From Streptomyces sp. Edi4 (lineage in GTDB: Bacteria > Actinomycetota > Actinomycetes > Streptomycetales > Streptomycetaceae): DNA of 64,000 nt. The translations under genes and the position numbers were made by a program. Under the pieces are notes generated by a model that saw only the letters and a list, made by a program, of their open reading frames with translations, searched no databases and was not told the origin of the DNA. Positions 7,508 to 16,524 of the stretch are shown piece by piece. Position 1 is the first letter of the stretch, and the number at the start of each line of letters is the position of its first letter. The DNA is taken from assembly GCF_040253615.1 (NCBI RefSeq), contig NZ_JBEJGY010000004.1, positions 1,612,001-1,676,000 on the forward strand, given 5' to 3'.

Positions 7508-8152
7508 ATGGCCCGACCGCGCAAGCCCCTTCTGAGCACCGACCGCATCGTCGCGGCGGCGAGCGCGCTCGTGGACGCGGAGGGCCTCGCGGCCGTCTCG
7601 ACCCGGCGCCTCGCCGCCGAGCTCGGGGTCAGCGGGCCCTCGCTCTACAACCACTTCCGCACCAAGGACGAGATCCTGGAAGCCGTCGCGGACGCCACCT
7701 CCGCGCAGGTCGATCTGTCGATGTTCGAGGAGGGGGACGGGCGCGACTGGCGTACCGCCCTGCACGACTGGGCCCTCGCCTACCGCGCGGTCCTGACCCG
7801 GCATCCCCACATCGTCCCGGTGCTCGCCCAGGGGCCGGGCCGGCGCCCCGCGGGTCTCAGGCTCGCGGACGCGGTGTTCGGCGCGATGGTCGCCGCGGGC
7901 TGGCCGCCCGCCCAGGCGACCCGCATCGGCGCCTTGATGCGCTACTTCATCATGGGCTCCGCGCTCGGCTCCTTCGCCCGTGGCTTCGTGGACGACGAGA
8001 CGGCGTACGATCCGGCCGACTATCCCCACCTCGGCCAGGCGCACCTCCTCGCCGAGCGGCAGGAGGAGATCGATGAGGGCGCGTTCGAGACGGGCCTGCG
8101 GGCGCTGCTCGACGGGCTCGCGCTCCAGTACCCGGCGGCACGGGACGCCTGA
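7508..8152 (+). CDS. TetR family transcriptional regulator (TetR_C_1-like)
   Basis: 214 residues. The DNA-binding domain is at about residues 10-58 (STRRLAAELGVSG, SLYNHFRTKDEILEAV). The C-terminal half fits the tetracycline-repressor-like C-terminal domain 1, with RHPHIVPVLAQGPGRRPAG and a long helix region. ATG at 7508 starts MARPRKPLLS, typical for this group; longer in-frame starts at 7499 (ATG) or 7481 (TTG) lack support. It is divergent from the acyl-CoA dehydrogenase and shares with it the palindrome at 7463-7479. Since the same palindrome occurs before the ALDH-ADH operon and a distant acyl-CoA dehydrogenase, this protein is the best candidate for the regulator of that set. Confidence 0.87.
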   Translation: MARPRKPLLSTDRIVAAASALVDAEGLAAVSTRRLAAELGVSGPSLYNHFRTKDEILEAVADATSAQVDLSMFEEGDGRDWRTALHDWALAYRAVLTRHPHIVPVLAQGPGRRPAGLRLADAVFGAMVAAGWPPAQATRIGALMRYFIMGSALGSFARGFVDDETAYDPADYPHLGQAHLLAERQEEIDEGAFETGLRALLDGLALQYPAARDA

Positions 8153-8165
8153 TCGCGTCTTCGCC

Positions 8166-8200
8166 AGGCGTGGGCCGCCACGCCGGGCCGGCCCACGCCT
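8166..8200. terminator. Bidirectional hairpin terminator
   Basis: AGGCGTGGGCC (8166-8176) pairs perfectly with GGCCCACGCCT (8190-8200) across a 13-nt loop, between the convergent TetR and alcohol dehydrogenase genes. Confidence 0.75.
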
Positions 8201-8212
8201 CCTGGCCGGTTC

Positions 8213-9292
8213 CTAGAACACCACCAGCGCCCTTCCCCCCTTGCCCGCCAGCATGTTGTCGAAGGCGGCCGGGATGGCGGTCAGGGGGATGCGTTCGGAC
8301 ACCAGGGACGCCAGGTCCAGCCGGCCCGCGCGGATGTGGGCGGCCAGGACCGGGAGGTCCTTGGCCGGGTCGCAGTTGCCGTAGACGCAGCCCGCCAGGG
8401 TGCGGCCCCAGTGGAAGATCTCCAGGGCGTTGAAGGTGACCTGCTGGTCCTTGCCGCCGATGCCGACCACGGTGGTGCGGCCGCCACGCCGGGTGGACTC
8501 CCAGGCCGTACGGATCGTCACCGCGCGGCCCACGCATTCGACGGCCACGTCCGTGCCCTGGCCGCCGGTGAGCCGGCGGATGTCCTTGGCCGTGGTGTCC
8601 GAGGCGAGAACGAAGTCGGTGGCCCCGGCCTCCCGGGCCAGTTCCTCCTTGTCCGGGGAGACGTCGACGGCGATGATCTGCCCCGCGCCCGCGATCCGCG
8701 CGGCCTGGAGCGTGGCAAGGCCCACGCCGCCCGCGCCGAAGACCGCGACCGTCTCGCCCTGGCGCACCTTCGCCGAGTGGTGGACGGCCCCGTATCCGGT
8801 GAGCACCGCGCAGCCCAGCAGCGCGGCCTCGGTGAGGGGGATGCCGGCGGGGAGGGGGATGACGCAGTTCTCCGCGACGACGGTCTCCTCGGCGAACGCG
8901 GCGACGTTCAGACCGGGGTGGAGCTCCGTGCCGTCGGCCGTGCGCGCGTACACCGAGGCCGCGCCGGCCAGCGCGTTGACGCAGAGCCACACCTCGCCGA
9001 GCGAGCAGGGGTGGCAACTGCCGCACGCGGGAGCCCAGTTGAGGACGACCTCGGCGCCGGGCGCGACCGAGGTGACCCCGTCGCCCACGGCGACGACGGT
9101 GCCCGCGCCCTCATGGCCGAGGACGGCGGGCACCGGGACCCGCATGGTGCCGTTGGTGAGCGAAAGGTCGGAGTGGCAGACCCCGGCGGCGGCCAGGCGG
9201 ACCCGGACCTGGCCGGGACCGGGCTCGGGCAGTTCGATGTCGGTGATCTCCAGCGGAGAGCCGACGGCGGGCAGTACGGCGGCGCGAACCAT
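8213..9292 (-). CDS. Zinc-dependent alcohol dehydrogenase (MDR superfamily)
   Basis: 359-residue NAD(P)-dependent alcohol dehydrogenase. The catalytic zinc site shows as GVCHSD and GHEGAG in the first 70 residues, the structural zinc site as CGSCHPCSLGEVWLC, and the Rossmann motif as AVFGAGGVGLATLQAAR with an acidic residue (VDVS) at the end of the second strand, favouring NAD. This resembles class III-like and mycothiol-linked alcohol dehydrogenases of actinobacteria. AGGAG 10 nt before the ATG supports the start. It follows the aldehyde dehydrogenase by 66 bp on the same strand, so the two probably form an operon turning an alcohol into an acid through an aldehyde. Confidence 0.9.
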   Translation of the reverse strand: MVRAAVLPAVGSPLEITDIELPEPGPGQVRVRLAAAGVCHSDLSLTNGTMRVPVPAVLGHEGAGTVVAVGDGVTSVAPGAEVVLNWAPACGSCHPCSLGEVWLCVNALAGAASVYARTADGTELHPGLNVAAFAEETVVAENCVIPLPAGIPLTEAALLGCAVLTGYGAVHHSAKVRQGETVAVFGAGGVGLATLQAARIAGAGQIIAVDVSPDKEELAREAGATDFVLASDTTAKDIRRLTGGQGTDVAVECVGRAVTIRTAWESTRRGGRTTVVGIGGKDQQVTFNALEIFHWGRTLAGCVYGNCDPAKDLPVLAAHIRAGRLDLASLVSERIPLTAIPAAFDNMLAGKGGRALVVF

Positions 9293-9358
9293 GTGGGCGT
9301 GACTCCTGAAGCGAGCGGCGGGAAGCGAGGGCGAGAAGCGGGGCCGGGAAGCGCGGGG

Positions 9359-10753
9359 TCAGAACTGGAGCGATTTGGTCTGGAGGTACTCCGTCAGACC
9401 GTGGACGCCCAGTTCGCGTCCGACCCCCGACTGCTTGTAGCCGCCGAACGGCGCCAGGGGGTTGAACCGTCCGCCGTTGATGTCGACCTGGCCGGTGTCC
9501 ATGCGGCGGGCGAAGGCGACGGCTTCCGCCTCATCGGCCGCCCAGACCCCGCCGGCCAGGCCGTACACCGTGCCGTTGGCGATCCGCAGGGCGTCGTCCT
9601 CGTCCTCGTACTTGATGATCGAGACGACCGGGCCGAAGATCTCCTCCTGCGCGATGGTCATCTCGGGGGTGACATCCGCGAAGACCGTCGGCGTGACGTA
9701 GTAGCCCCGCTCCAGGGGCGCTTCGGGGCCGCCCGCCACGATCCGGGCGCCCTCCCGGATCCCCTGCTCGATGTAGCCGCGCACGCGCTCGCGCTGCTTG
9801 GCATTGACCAGCGGGCCGACGCGGTCGCCGACGGTGTACTTGGCCGCGGCCGCCGAGGCCAGCTCGACGGCCCGGTCGTACTGGCCCGCGTGGACCAGCA
9901 TCCGCGTCCAGGCGCTGCACGTCTGGCCCGAATTGCTCATCACGTTGGCAACGCCCACCTGGACCGCCTTGGCGAGGTCGGCGGAGGGCAGGATGACGTT
10001 GGCGGACTTGCCGCCGAGTTCGAGCGCGACGCGCTTGATGGCGGCGCCCGCCGTGGCGCCGATCTGCCTGCCGACGGCCGTCGAGCCGGTGAAGGAGACC
10101 AGATCGACCCCCTCGTGCTCGGCCAGTGCCTGGCCCGCGACCGGACCGAGGCCGGTGACCAGGTTGAACACACCGGCGGGCAGGCCGGCTTCGTGCACCG
10201 CCTCGGCGAAGAGCTGCGCGGTGAGGGGTGTGTCCTCCGCGGGTTTGAGGACCACCGTGCAGCCCGCCGCCAGCGCGGGTGCCACTTTGTTGACGATCTG
10301 GTGCAGCGGATAGTTCCAGGGCGTGATCGCGCCGACGACACCGGCCGGCTCCTGGTAGACGGTGGAGTTGCCGATCCGCTCCTCGAAGGCGTACGACGCC
10401 GCGAGTTCGGCGTAGGAGCCGGCGATGGCGATCGGCAGGCCCGTCTGCACGCTCTGGGCGAAGGGCAGCGGGGCGCCCAGTTCGGCGCTGATGGTCTCGG
10501 CGATCTCGTCCTTGCGGGCGGCCAGGCCATCGCGCAGGGCCGCGAGCCGGGCGGCGCGCTCGGCGGCCGGGGTCGCGGCCCAGGCAGGGAAGGCCGCGCG
10601 GGCGGCGCGCACGGCGGCGTCGACGTCCTCGGCCGTGCCCGCGGGGACCTCGGCTATGACGTCTTCGGTCACCGGGTTCACCACCGCGATGCCGTCCCGG
10701 CCCGCGGCGGCTCGCCACGCGCCGTCGATGTACATACCGTCGTGGGCCTTCAT
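9359..10753 (-). CDS. Aldehyde dehydrogenase family protein
   Basis: 464-residue NAD(P)-dependent aldehyde dehydrogenase. Visible motifs: PWNYPLHQ in the Rossmann part, [11 protein letters not shown], the catalytic Glu in [10 protein letters not shown], the catalytic Cys in [11 protein letters not shown], and [10 protein letters not shown] near the C-terminus. I chose ATG 10751-10753 because GGGAGG lies 8 nt upstream; the open frame extends 13 codons further without a ribosome site. It is the first gene of an ALDH-ADH pair. A 17-bp AACTA-N7-TAGTT palindrome lies 41 bp before the start, the same as at the acyl-CoA dehydrogenases of this window. Substrate unknown. Confidence 0.92.
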   Translation of the reverse strand: MKAHDGMYIDGAWRAAAGRDGIAVVNPVTEDVIAEVPAGTAEDVDAAVRAARAAFPAWAATPAAERAARLAALRDGLAARKDEIAETISAELGAPLPFAQSVQTGLPIAIAGSYAELAASYAFEERIGNSTVYQEPAGVVGAITPWNYPLHQIVNKVAPALAAGCTVVLKPAEDTPLTAQLFAEAVHEAGLPAGVFNLVTGLGPVAGQALAEHEGVDLVSFTGSTAVGRQIGATAGAAIKRVALELGGKSANVILPSADLAKAVQVGVANVMSNSGQTCSAWTRMLVHAGQYDRAVELASAAAAKYTVGDRVGPLVNAKQRERVRGYIEQGIREGARIVAGGPEAPLERGYYVTPTVFADVTPEMTIAQEEIFGPVVSIIKYEDEDDALRIANGTVYGLAGGVWAADEAEAVAFARRMDTGQVDINGGRFNPLAPFGGYKQSGVGRELGVHGLTEYLQTKSLQF

Positions 10754-10793
10754 CGCATTTCCTCCCGAGCGGGCCGGTGTCGTCCGTCGCACA

Positions 10794-10810
10794 AACTAGC
10801 GCCGTTAGTT
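10794..10810. promoter_or_regulatory. TetR-type operator, site 2 of the AACTA-N7-TAGTT family
   Basis: AACTAGCGCCGTTAGTT matches both conserved halves of the palindrome. It lies upstream of the ALDH-ADH operon and just beyond the end of the citrate transporter gene. Confidence 0.6.
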
Positions 10811-10853
10811 TTTGGGCGCCAGAGGCACCCCGTGCCCCGGTCCGCCCGCGACG

Positions 10854-12272
10854 TCAGATGATGCCGAACAGGATGCCCGAGCCCAGCACCACCAGACACG
10901 TGAGGGCCGCCCACTTCACGGTGAAGCGGGTGTGGTCGCCGAACTCCACCTTGGCCATGCCCACCAGGACGTACACCGCGGGCACCAGCGGGCTCGACAT
11001 GTGCAGGGCCTGCCCGGCCAGCGAGGCGCGGGCGATCTCCAGGGAGGAGACGCCGTGCGCGGCGCCCGCCTCGGCCAGGACCGGCAGGACACCGAAGTAG
11101 AAGCCGTCGTTGGACATGAAGTACGTGAGCGGCAGGCTGAGCAGTCCGGTGACGAGCCCCATCTGCGAGCCCATGCTGTCCGGCACGACACCGACCAGCC
11201 AGTCGGCCATGTGCTTGACCATGCCGGTGCCATTGAGTACGCCGGTGAAGACGGCGGCCGCGAAGACCATGCCGGAGACGTTGACGACGTTGTCCGCGTG
11301 GGCGGCGATGCGGGCCTTCTGGGCGGGGATGTGCGGGAAGTTCACGCTCAGCGCGAGCGCGGCGCCGATGAGGAAGAGCACCGGGATCGGCAGCCACTCC
11401 ATGATCATGGAGGTGAGCAGGGCGACAGTGAGCAGCGCGTTGAACCAGTACAGCCGGGGCCGCAGCGTCTCCCGTGCGGCGTCGAGCCCCTGGAAGTCGT
11501 CCTCGCCGTCCGGGGCGTCCGCGCCGGGACCGTCGCCCGAGACACCCGGGGCCCGGTCGGAGCCGGCCGTGGCCGGGGTGTCGCCGGAGCCGCCCGCGCC
11601 CACGAGCACCGTCTCGCCGTGCGGCGTGAGGACCTTGTCGAGCGAGAGGTAACCCACGCGCCGGCGCTCGCGCATGCCGAGGACGTAGGACAGGACGAGG
11701 ACCGCGACCAGGCCGACGGCGAGCGCGGGGATCATCGGTACGAAGATGTCGGAGGCGTCCACCTTGAGCGCGGTCGCGGCACGGGCCGTCGGACCGCCCC
11801 AGGGCAGCGTGTTCATGACGCCGTTGGCGATGGCGGCGACGCCGGTCATCACGACCAGGCTCATCCCGAGCCGCTTGTACAGCGGGTACATCGCCGAGAC
11901 GGTGATCATGAAGGTGGTGGAGCCGTCGCCGTCGAGCGAGACGATCGCGGCGAGCACCGCGGTGCCGACCACCACCCGCATCGGGTCCGCCTTGCAAAAG
12001 CGCAGGATGCCGCGCACGACGGGGTCGAAGAGGCCCACGTCGATCATCACGCCGAAGTAGATGATCGCGAACATGAGCATCGCGGCCGTCGGCGCGAGCG
12101 AGCCCACGCCCTTGATGACGTAGTCGCCGAGGTGGGCTCCCTTGCCGACGAAGACGCAGAAGAGAGCGGGGATCAAAACCAGCGCCGCGATCGGCGACAT
12201 CTTCTTCAGCATGATGAGGACCAGGAAGGTCGCGATCATGGCGAAGCCGAGGATGGTCAGCATGGAGGACAC
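10854..12272 (-). CDS. CitMHS family citrate:cation symporter
   Basis: 472-residue membrane protein with about 11-12 hydrophobic segments and a long hydrophilic, Pro/Gly/Asp-rich loop at roughly residues 215-265. It matches the CitMHS family, which imports citrate complexed with Mg, Ca or other divalent metal ions together with protons. Conserved-looking parts include LDGDGSTTFMITVSAMYPLYKRL split over a loop and helix, NTLPWGGPTARA, and MSNDGFYFGVLP near the C-terminus. GTG at 12270-12272 was used because AAGGG lies 10 nt upstream; an internal ATG three codons on is also possible. Streptomyces CitM-type promoters usually answer to a citrate two-component system; no such genes lie next to it here. 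Confidence 0.9.
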   Translation of the reverse strand: MSSMLTILGFAMIATFLVLIMLKKMSPIAALVLIPALFCVFVGKGAHLGDYVIKGVGSLAPTAAMLMFAIIYFGVMIDVGLFDPVVRGILRFCKADPMRVVVGTAVLAAIVSLDGDGSTTFMITVSAMYPLYKRLGMSLVVMTGVAAIANGVMNTLPWGGPTARAATALKVDASDIFVPMIPALAVGLVAVLVLSYVLGMRERRRVGYLSLDKVLTPHGETVLVGAGGSGDTPATAGSDRAPGVSGDGPGADAPDGEDDFQGLDAARETLRPRLYWFNALLTVALLTSMIMEWLPIPVLFLIGAALALSVNFPHIPAQKARIAAHADNVVNVSGMVFAAAVFTGVLNGTGMVKHMADWLVGVVPDSMGSQMGLVTGLLSLPLTYFMSNDGFYFGVLPVLAEAGAAHGVSSLEIARASLAGQALHMSSPLVPAVYVLVGMAKVEFGDHTRFTVKWAALTCLVVLGSGILFGII

Positions 12273-12329
12273 CTAACGTTCACCCTTGAACTCCCGCCGG
12301 GGAGCCGGCGGTGCGGATGACGTTAGGTG
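12270..12329. promoter_or_regulatory. Widely spaced inverted repeat at the citrate transporter start
   Basis: CACCTAACGT (12270-12279) and ACGTTAGGTG (12320-12329) are perfect inverted copies separated by 40 bp. The proximal copy includes the GTG start codon. The layout suggests two binding sites for one regulator, or DNA looping. Confidence 0.45.
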
Positions 12330-12436
12330 GCCGATTCTGGCCTCAACAAGACGTTGACACCTGAGCAATACGAGCAAAACTCCAGGTCACGCCGGGGCCC
12401 GGGATCGCCGGGCGGAGGGGCCCGTGGGCGGCCCGG

Positions 12437-13057
12437 TCAGTCCAGGGTGCGGGCGAGGTAGGCGTGCAGGAGCTGGCGGGTTTCGGCGACGATGGCCGGG
12501 TCGCCCTGCGGATCCGTGCGGAAGGCCAGGCGCAGGGTGGCGTCGGCCGCCTCCACCGCGACCAGGATCGTGCGGCGCAGTTCCGCGTCCAGGGTGCGGC
12601 CGAACTGCGCGGGCAGGAGTTCGGCCAGGCGCGCGGCCAGGAGGTGGTTGGCGTCGGCGTCCGGGTCGGGCACCGGCTGGGGGCCGCCGAAGTCGACCAG
12701 GTTGAACCCGGGCACCGTCTGTTTCAGGACGAGGTATTCGTCCAGGACCGCGTCCACCGCGCCCCGCCAGTCGGCCGCCTCGATCGTCGCGAGGCGCGCG
12801 TTGATCATGCCGGCGTACCGGTCGAGATTGCGGGCGGCCAACGCCTCGGCCATGGCGCGCTTGTTGGGGAAGAAGCGGTAGACCGAGCCGATGGGCACGC
12901 CCGCGCGCTGGGCCACGGCCCGCGTGGAGAGGTCTTCGTAGCCGGTTTCGTCCAGGAGTTCGGCGCAGGCGTCGAGTATCCGGGACAGCCGCTCGGCGCT
13001 GCGCTGCTGCACGGGCGCCCGGCGGAGATTCGCGTGGAGATCATGAGCAGGAGACAC
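12437..13057 (-). CDS. TetR family regulator divergent from hmgA
   Basis: 206 residues. The DNA-binding domain covers about residues 18-65 (RILDACAELLDETGYEDLST, then VAQRAGVPIGSVYRFFPNKR). The C-terminal part has the pattern LLAARLAELLPAQFGR and VAVEAADATLRLAF of TetR_C_17-like domains. GTG at 13055-13057 begins the recognisable protein; GGGGGA lies about 12 nt before it. The gene is divergent from homogentisate dioxygenase with a 102-bp gap holding a promoter and a 7-bp inverted repeat, so it likely controls tyrosine/homogentisate breakdown. That link is inferred from position only. Confidence 0.87.
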   Translation of the reverse strand: MSPAHDLHANLRRAPVQQRSAERLSRILDACAELLDETGYEDLSTRAVAQRAGVPIGSVYRFFPNKRAMAEALAARNLDRYAGMINARLATIEAADWRGAVDAVLDEYLVLKQTVPGFNLVDFGGPQPVPDPDADANHLLAARLAELLPAQFGRTLDAELRRTILVAVEAADATLRLAFRTDPQGDPAIVAETRQLLHAYLARTLD

Positions 13058-13091
13058 CCGCCCATCATCCCCCGGGCGGCCGGTTTTGCCG

Positions 13092-13133
13092 TTGACGCGA
13101 CCGCATCGTAATCCTACGGTTGAGCATAGGATT
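13092..13133 (+). promoter_or_regulatory. hmgA promoter overlapped by an inverted-repeat operator
   Basis: TTGACG (13092-13097) and TACGGT (13115-13120) are 17 bp apart. AATCCTA (13110-13116) and TAGGATT (13127-13133) form a perfect 7-bp inverted repeat with a 10-bp spacer that covers the -10 region, a repressor-like arrangement for the divergent TetR. Confidence 0.6.
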
Positions 13134-13159
13134 CCGGCACGGGAGCAGGAGAGCGCACG

Positions 13160-14485
13160 ATGACGACACCTACCGGCGGACAGGCGCGGAAGATCGCGGA
13201 AGGCCTCGGCCACTCCCGCGGCTTCGGCAATGAGCACAGCTCGGAGGCGGTCCCCGGCGCCCTCCCGCACGGCCGCAACGCACCCCAGCGCGCCCCGCTC
13301 GGCCTGTACGCGGAGCAGTTGAGCGGGTCCGCCTTCACCGAGCCCCGCGCGCACAACCACCGCTCCTGGCTGTACCGGATCCGGCCATCGGCCGCGCACC
13401 CGCCCTTCACCCGTGCCGACAACGGCCATCTGCGCACGGCGCCCTTCACCGAGACCGCGCCCGACCCCAACCGGCTGCGCTGGAACCCGCTTCCCGAGCC
13501 CCCGGCGGGCACCGACTGGCTGGCCGGCCTGTGGACGCTCGGCGGCAACGGCGACGCGACACAGCGCACGGGCATGGCGGTGCACCTCTACCACGCCAAC
13601 GCCTCGATGGAATCACGGGTGTTCAGCAATGCGGACGGTGAGCTTTTGATCGTCCCCGAGCGCGGCGGCCTGCTCCTGCGCACCGAGCTCGGCCTGCTCG
13701 CCGCCGACCCCGGCGAGGTCGCCCTGATCCCGCGCGGCGTGCGCTTTCGGGTCGAGCTCCTGGACGAGAGCGCCCGCGGCTACGTCTGCGAGAACTACGG
13801 GCGGCCCTTCGAACTGCCCGAGCTCGGCCCGATCGGCGCCAACGGCCTGGCCAACGCGCGGGACTTCCGGGCCCCGCTCGCCGCGTACGAGGACCACGAG
13901 GGGCCCGTCGAGGTGGTCAACAAGTTCTGCGGCAACCTCTGGAGCGCCACCTACGACCACTCCCCGCTCGACGTCGTGGCCTGGCACGGCAGTCACACGC
14001 CGTACGTCTACGACCTGCACACCTTCAATGTCATCGGCAGCATCAGCTACGACCACCCCGACCCCTCGATCTTCACCGTGCTCACCTCGCCGTCCGACAC
14101 CCCGGGCCTTGCCGGCGTCGATTTCGTGGTGTTCGCGCCGCGCTGGCTGGTGGGCGAGGACACGTTCCGCCCGCCGTACTTCCACCGCAATGTGATGAGC
14201 GAGTACATGGGCCTCATCGAGGGCGCGTACGACGCGAAAGCGGAGGGCTTCGTGCCGGGCGGCGGCTCGCTGCACAACATGATGTCCGCGCACGGCCCCG
14301 ACCGGGAGACCTTCGACCGCGCGAGCGCCGCCGAGCTGAAGCCGCAGAAGATCGACGACGGCCTTGCCTTCATGTTCGAGACGCGCTGGCCGGTCACCGC
14401 CACCGGCCAGGCGGCGACGGCGGAACACCTCCAGCGGGGCTACGACGACGTATGGCAGGGTCTTCAGCGCCACTTCCGCTCCTGA
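13160..14485 (+). CDS. hmgA: Homogentisate 1,2-dioxygenase
   Basis: 441-residue non-haem iron dioxygenase that opens the ring of homogentisate to maleylacetoacetate in tyrosine and phenylalanine breakdown. The N-terminal [10 protein letters not shown] and [13 protein letters not shown] motifs are diagnostic. The iron ligands fit [11 protein letters not shown] (His and Glu six apart) and SAHGPD (second His) when compared with the human enzyme. Length is normal for the family. GGGAGCAGGAG precedes the ATG. A divergent TetR gene and an operator-like repeat overlap its promoter. A HutC-type regulator follows 23 bp downstream on the same strand and may be cotranscribed. Confidence 0.96.
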   Translation: MTTPTGGQARKIAEGLGHSRGFGNEHSSEAVPGALPHGRNAPQRAPLGLYAEQLSGSAFTEPRAHNHRSWLYRIRPSAAHPPFTRADNGHLRTAPFTETAPDPNRLRWNPLPEPPAGTDWLAGLWTLGGNGDATQRTGMAVHLYHANASMESRVFSNADGELLIVPERGGLLLRTELGLLAADPGEVALIPRGVRFRVELLDESARGYVCENYGRPFELPELGPIGANGLANARDFRAPLAAYEDHEGPVEVVNKFCGNLWSATYDHSPLDVVAWHGSHTPYVYDLHTFNVIGSISYDHPDPSIFTVLTSPSDTPGLAGVDFVVFAPRWLVGEDTFRPPYFHRNVMSEYMGLIEGAYDAKAEGFVPGGGSLHNMMSAHGPDRETFDRASAAELKPQKIDDGLAFMFETRWPVTATGQAATAEHLQRGYDDVWQGLQRHFRS

Positions 14486-14508
14486 GCACCGCCTGATACG
14501 GAATCCCT

Positions 14509-15258
14509 GTGACCTCCTCCTTCGCACCCGACTCACTGGTCCTGAACCGGAAACTCCCGCTCTGGTACCAGGTGTCCCAGTCACTGCGCGCCTCGATACT
14601 GGGGCGCACCCCCGACGCCTCGCTGCGCCTGCCCACCGAGGAGCAGCTGGCGACGCACTACGGGGTGAGCGTTCTGACGATGCGTCAGGCGCTCAAGGAG
14701 CTGGAGGAGGAGGGCCTGATCAGCAGGCACCGGCGGCGCGGCACGTTCATCGAGCCCTCGGCCAGGCGGGCCTCCCCGGTGCGGCTTCTCGGTTCGATCG
14801 ACGCGATCGTGGCCCAGCAGTCGGGCGAGCGCACCACGATCCTCGGCCACGGCCCCGAGGCGGTGCCCGGCGATCTGGCCGAGCACTTCCCGGACTGCGC
14901 CGAGGTCGTGGCCTACAGGCGGCTGCGCTGCGACGAGAGCGGCGAGCCGACCAACTGGGCGTACAACGCGGTGCGTCCGAAGATCGCCGCCGCGATCGAG
15001 CTGGCCGATCTGGAGCGCTGGCCGATGACCAAGGTGCTGCGGGACGCGGTCGGGGTGGATATCGCGCGCATCACGGACACGGTGGAGGCCCGCCTCGCCG
15101 ACCCCGTCACCGCCGGCCTGCTCAAGGTGCCGCTGCTCTCGCCGATCCTGCACTACACGGGGGTCACCTACGACGGGCGCGGCCGGGTCGTGGACGTGGC
15201 CCGGATCCACTACCGCGGCGACCGGTTCTCGTTCTCGATGACGGTCGAGGCCCGCTGA
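14509..15258 (+). CDS. GntR family transcriptional regulator, HutC/UTRA type
   Basis: 249 residues. The winged helix-turn-helix at residues 18-85 includes LRLPTEEQLATHYGVSVLTM, RQALKELEEEGLI and HRRRGTFIEP, the classic GntR end. The C-terminal UTRA domain (about 95-245) has VAYRRLRCDESGEPTNWAYN and the closing YRGDRFSFSMTVEAR strand. These regulators bind small sugars or amino-acid catabolites. It starts with GTG 23 bp after hmgA, so it may be translated from the same messenger and add a second control layer on aromatic amino-acid breakdown; this is an inference. Confidence 0.9.
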   Translation: MTSSFAPDSLVLNRKLPLWYQVSQSLRASILGRTPDASLRLPTEEQLATHYGVSVLTMRQALKELEEEGLISRHRRRGTFIEPSARRASPVRLLGSIDAIVAQQSGERTTILGHGPEAVPGDLAEHFPDCAEVVAYRRLRCDESGEPTNWAYNAVRPKIAAAIELADLERWPMTKVLRDAVGVDIARITDTVEARLADPVTAGLLKVPLLSPILHYTGVTYDGRGRVVDVARIHYRGDRFSFSMTVEAR

Positions 15259-15291
15259 TACGGGCGCGTCATCGTCACTAGCATGCTGGGC

Positions 15292-16482
15292 GTGAGCGAT
15301 GACGTGCCTCTCCTCGACGACCTGATGCCCTGGTCGGTGGCTCCGCTGCGGCTCGGACGCGACTGGGTGGTGGCGCCGGACGAGCAGACCCTGCGCGCCC
15401 GCTGGGACCTGCTCGTACGCTCCGAAGGGGCCGAGCGGGAGCGGCTGTTCGCGCCGACCCGCTCCCGTACGCTCTCCTCCCCCGCCGCCGCCCTGCCCGG
15501 CCGGACCGGCGGCACCGGGCCGCTCGCCCGTGAGCGCGGCGCCTGCCCCCGGCCGGTCCGCCTGCGGTACGGGCCCTTCGACGAGCAGTGGCTGCTTGCG
15601 GACCAGCGCCTGATCGACGCGGCCCGCCCGGAGCTGTGGCGGGTGGCGGACGAGCGCCAGCTCTTCGCGGTGGAGCAGGCGTACGCCCCGAAGACCCCGG
15701 GGCCGGCCCTGACCGTCTCGGCCGCGCTGCCCGACGGCCGCTCCCCCACCGGGCGCCCGGGCCGCGTCCGCCCCCTGTACCGCCGCCCCGGCGGCCTCGA
15801 ACCGAACCTCGCGCCGGGCCTGCTCGCCCTCCTGTCCACGACGTACGCCGTCGAGGTCACCGCGCCCGATGTGCTGGCCTGGGCGGTGGCGGCGGGGCGG
15901 GCGGGCCCGGCGGGGTGCGCGGTGGCGCTGCCGCGCGATCCCCACCTGTGGTGCGCGGGCGTGGCGCTGGGCCACCGGATGACCGCCGTGATGACGCGCG
16001 GGGCACGCGGGGGCGACAAGCCCCGGCTGCCCGGCGGGCGCCGTCCCTATGTGCGGGCCGCGCTGCCGGCCCGGCCGGAACAGCTGCGCTACGACGCCGC
16101 CGAGGACACCCTGCGCGTGGGCGATGAGGGACGGATCGCGCCGGTGCCGGCCTCGGCCTGGGAGTTCGAGGCGGGCGGGGTGCGGCTGCTGCCGTGGTGG
16201 TTCCAGCGGCGCACGGAGCCCGCCGAGCCGGGCACGCTCGCCGCCGTCGGGCCCTCTGCCTGGCCCCAGGAGTGGACCTCGGACCTGCTCGAACTGATCA
16301 CGGTACTCGCGCTGCTGGCCGAACTCGCCCCGCAGCAGGCCGAGTTGGCGGCGGGGTCGCACCTGACACGCATGGACCTGCGGGCGGCCGGGGTGCTGCC
16401 GGTGGCGGACGCCGCACGGCGTCCGGCCTCCGTGTTCGACCACCACGAGGAGGGGCCGGGCGGGCAGTTCGCCCTCGTCTGA
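15292..16482 (+). CDS. Type ISP restriction/modification-like C-terminal domain protein
   Basis: 396 residues. The text PWSVAPLRLGRDWVVAPD, RPELWRVADERQLFAVEQ and RRPGGLEPNLAPGL fits the family that Streptomyces genomes label type ISP restriction/modification enzyme, after the C-terminal specificity-like region of LlaBIII-type enzymes. No helicase, nuclease or methyltransferase motif is visible and none is encoded nearby, so it is an orphan and may not act in restriction at all. I chose GTG 15292 since TAGCAT at 15279-15284 makes a good -10 for a leaderless GTG and overlaps the alternative ATG at 15283. Confidence 0.65.
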   Translation: MSDDVPLLDDLMPWSVAPLRLGRDWVVAPDEQTLRARWDLLVRSEGAERERLFAPTRSRTLSSPAAALPGRTGGTGPLARERGACPRPVRLRYGPFDEQWLLADQRLIDAARPELWRVADERQLFAVEQAYAPKTPGPALTVSAALPDGRSPTGRPGRVRPLYRRPGGLEPNLAPGLLALLSTTYAVEVTAPDVLAWAVAAGRAGPAGCAVALPRDPHLWCAGVALGHRMTAVMTRGARGGDKPRLPGGRRPYVRAALPARPEQLRYDAAEDTLRVGDEGRIAPVPASAWEFEAGGVRLLPWWFQRRTEPAEPGTLAAVGPSAWPQEWTSDLLELITVLALLAELAPQQAELAAGSHLTRMDLRAAGVLPVADAARRPASVFDHHEEGPGGQFALV

Positions 16483-16524
16483 CGCCCCGGCCGCTCGGCG
16501 GGACGCGGGGCGCGGCCGCCCGGA

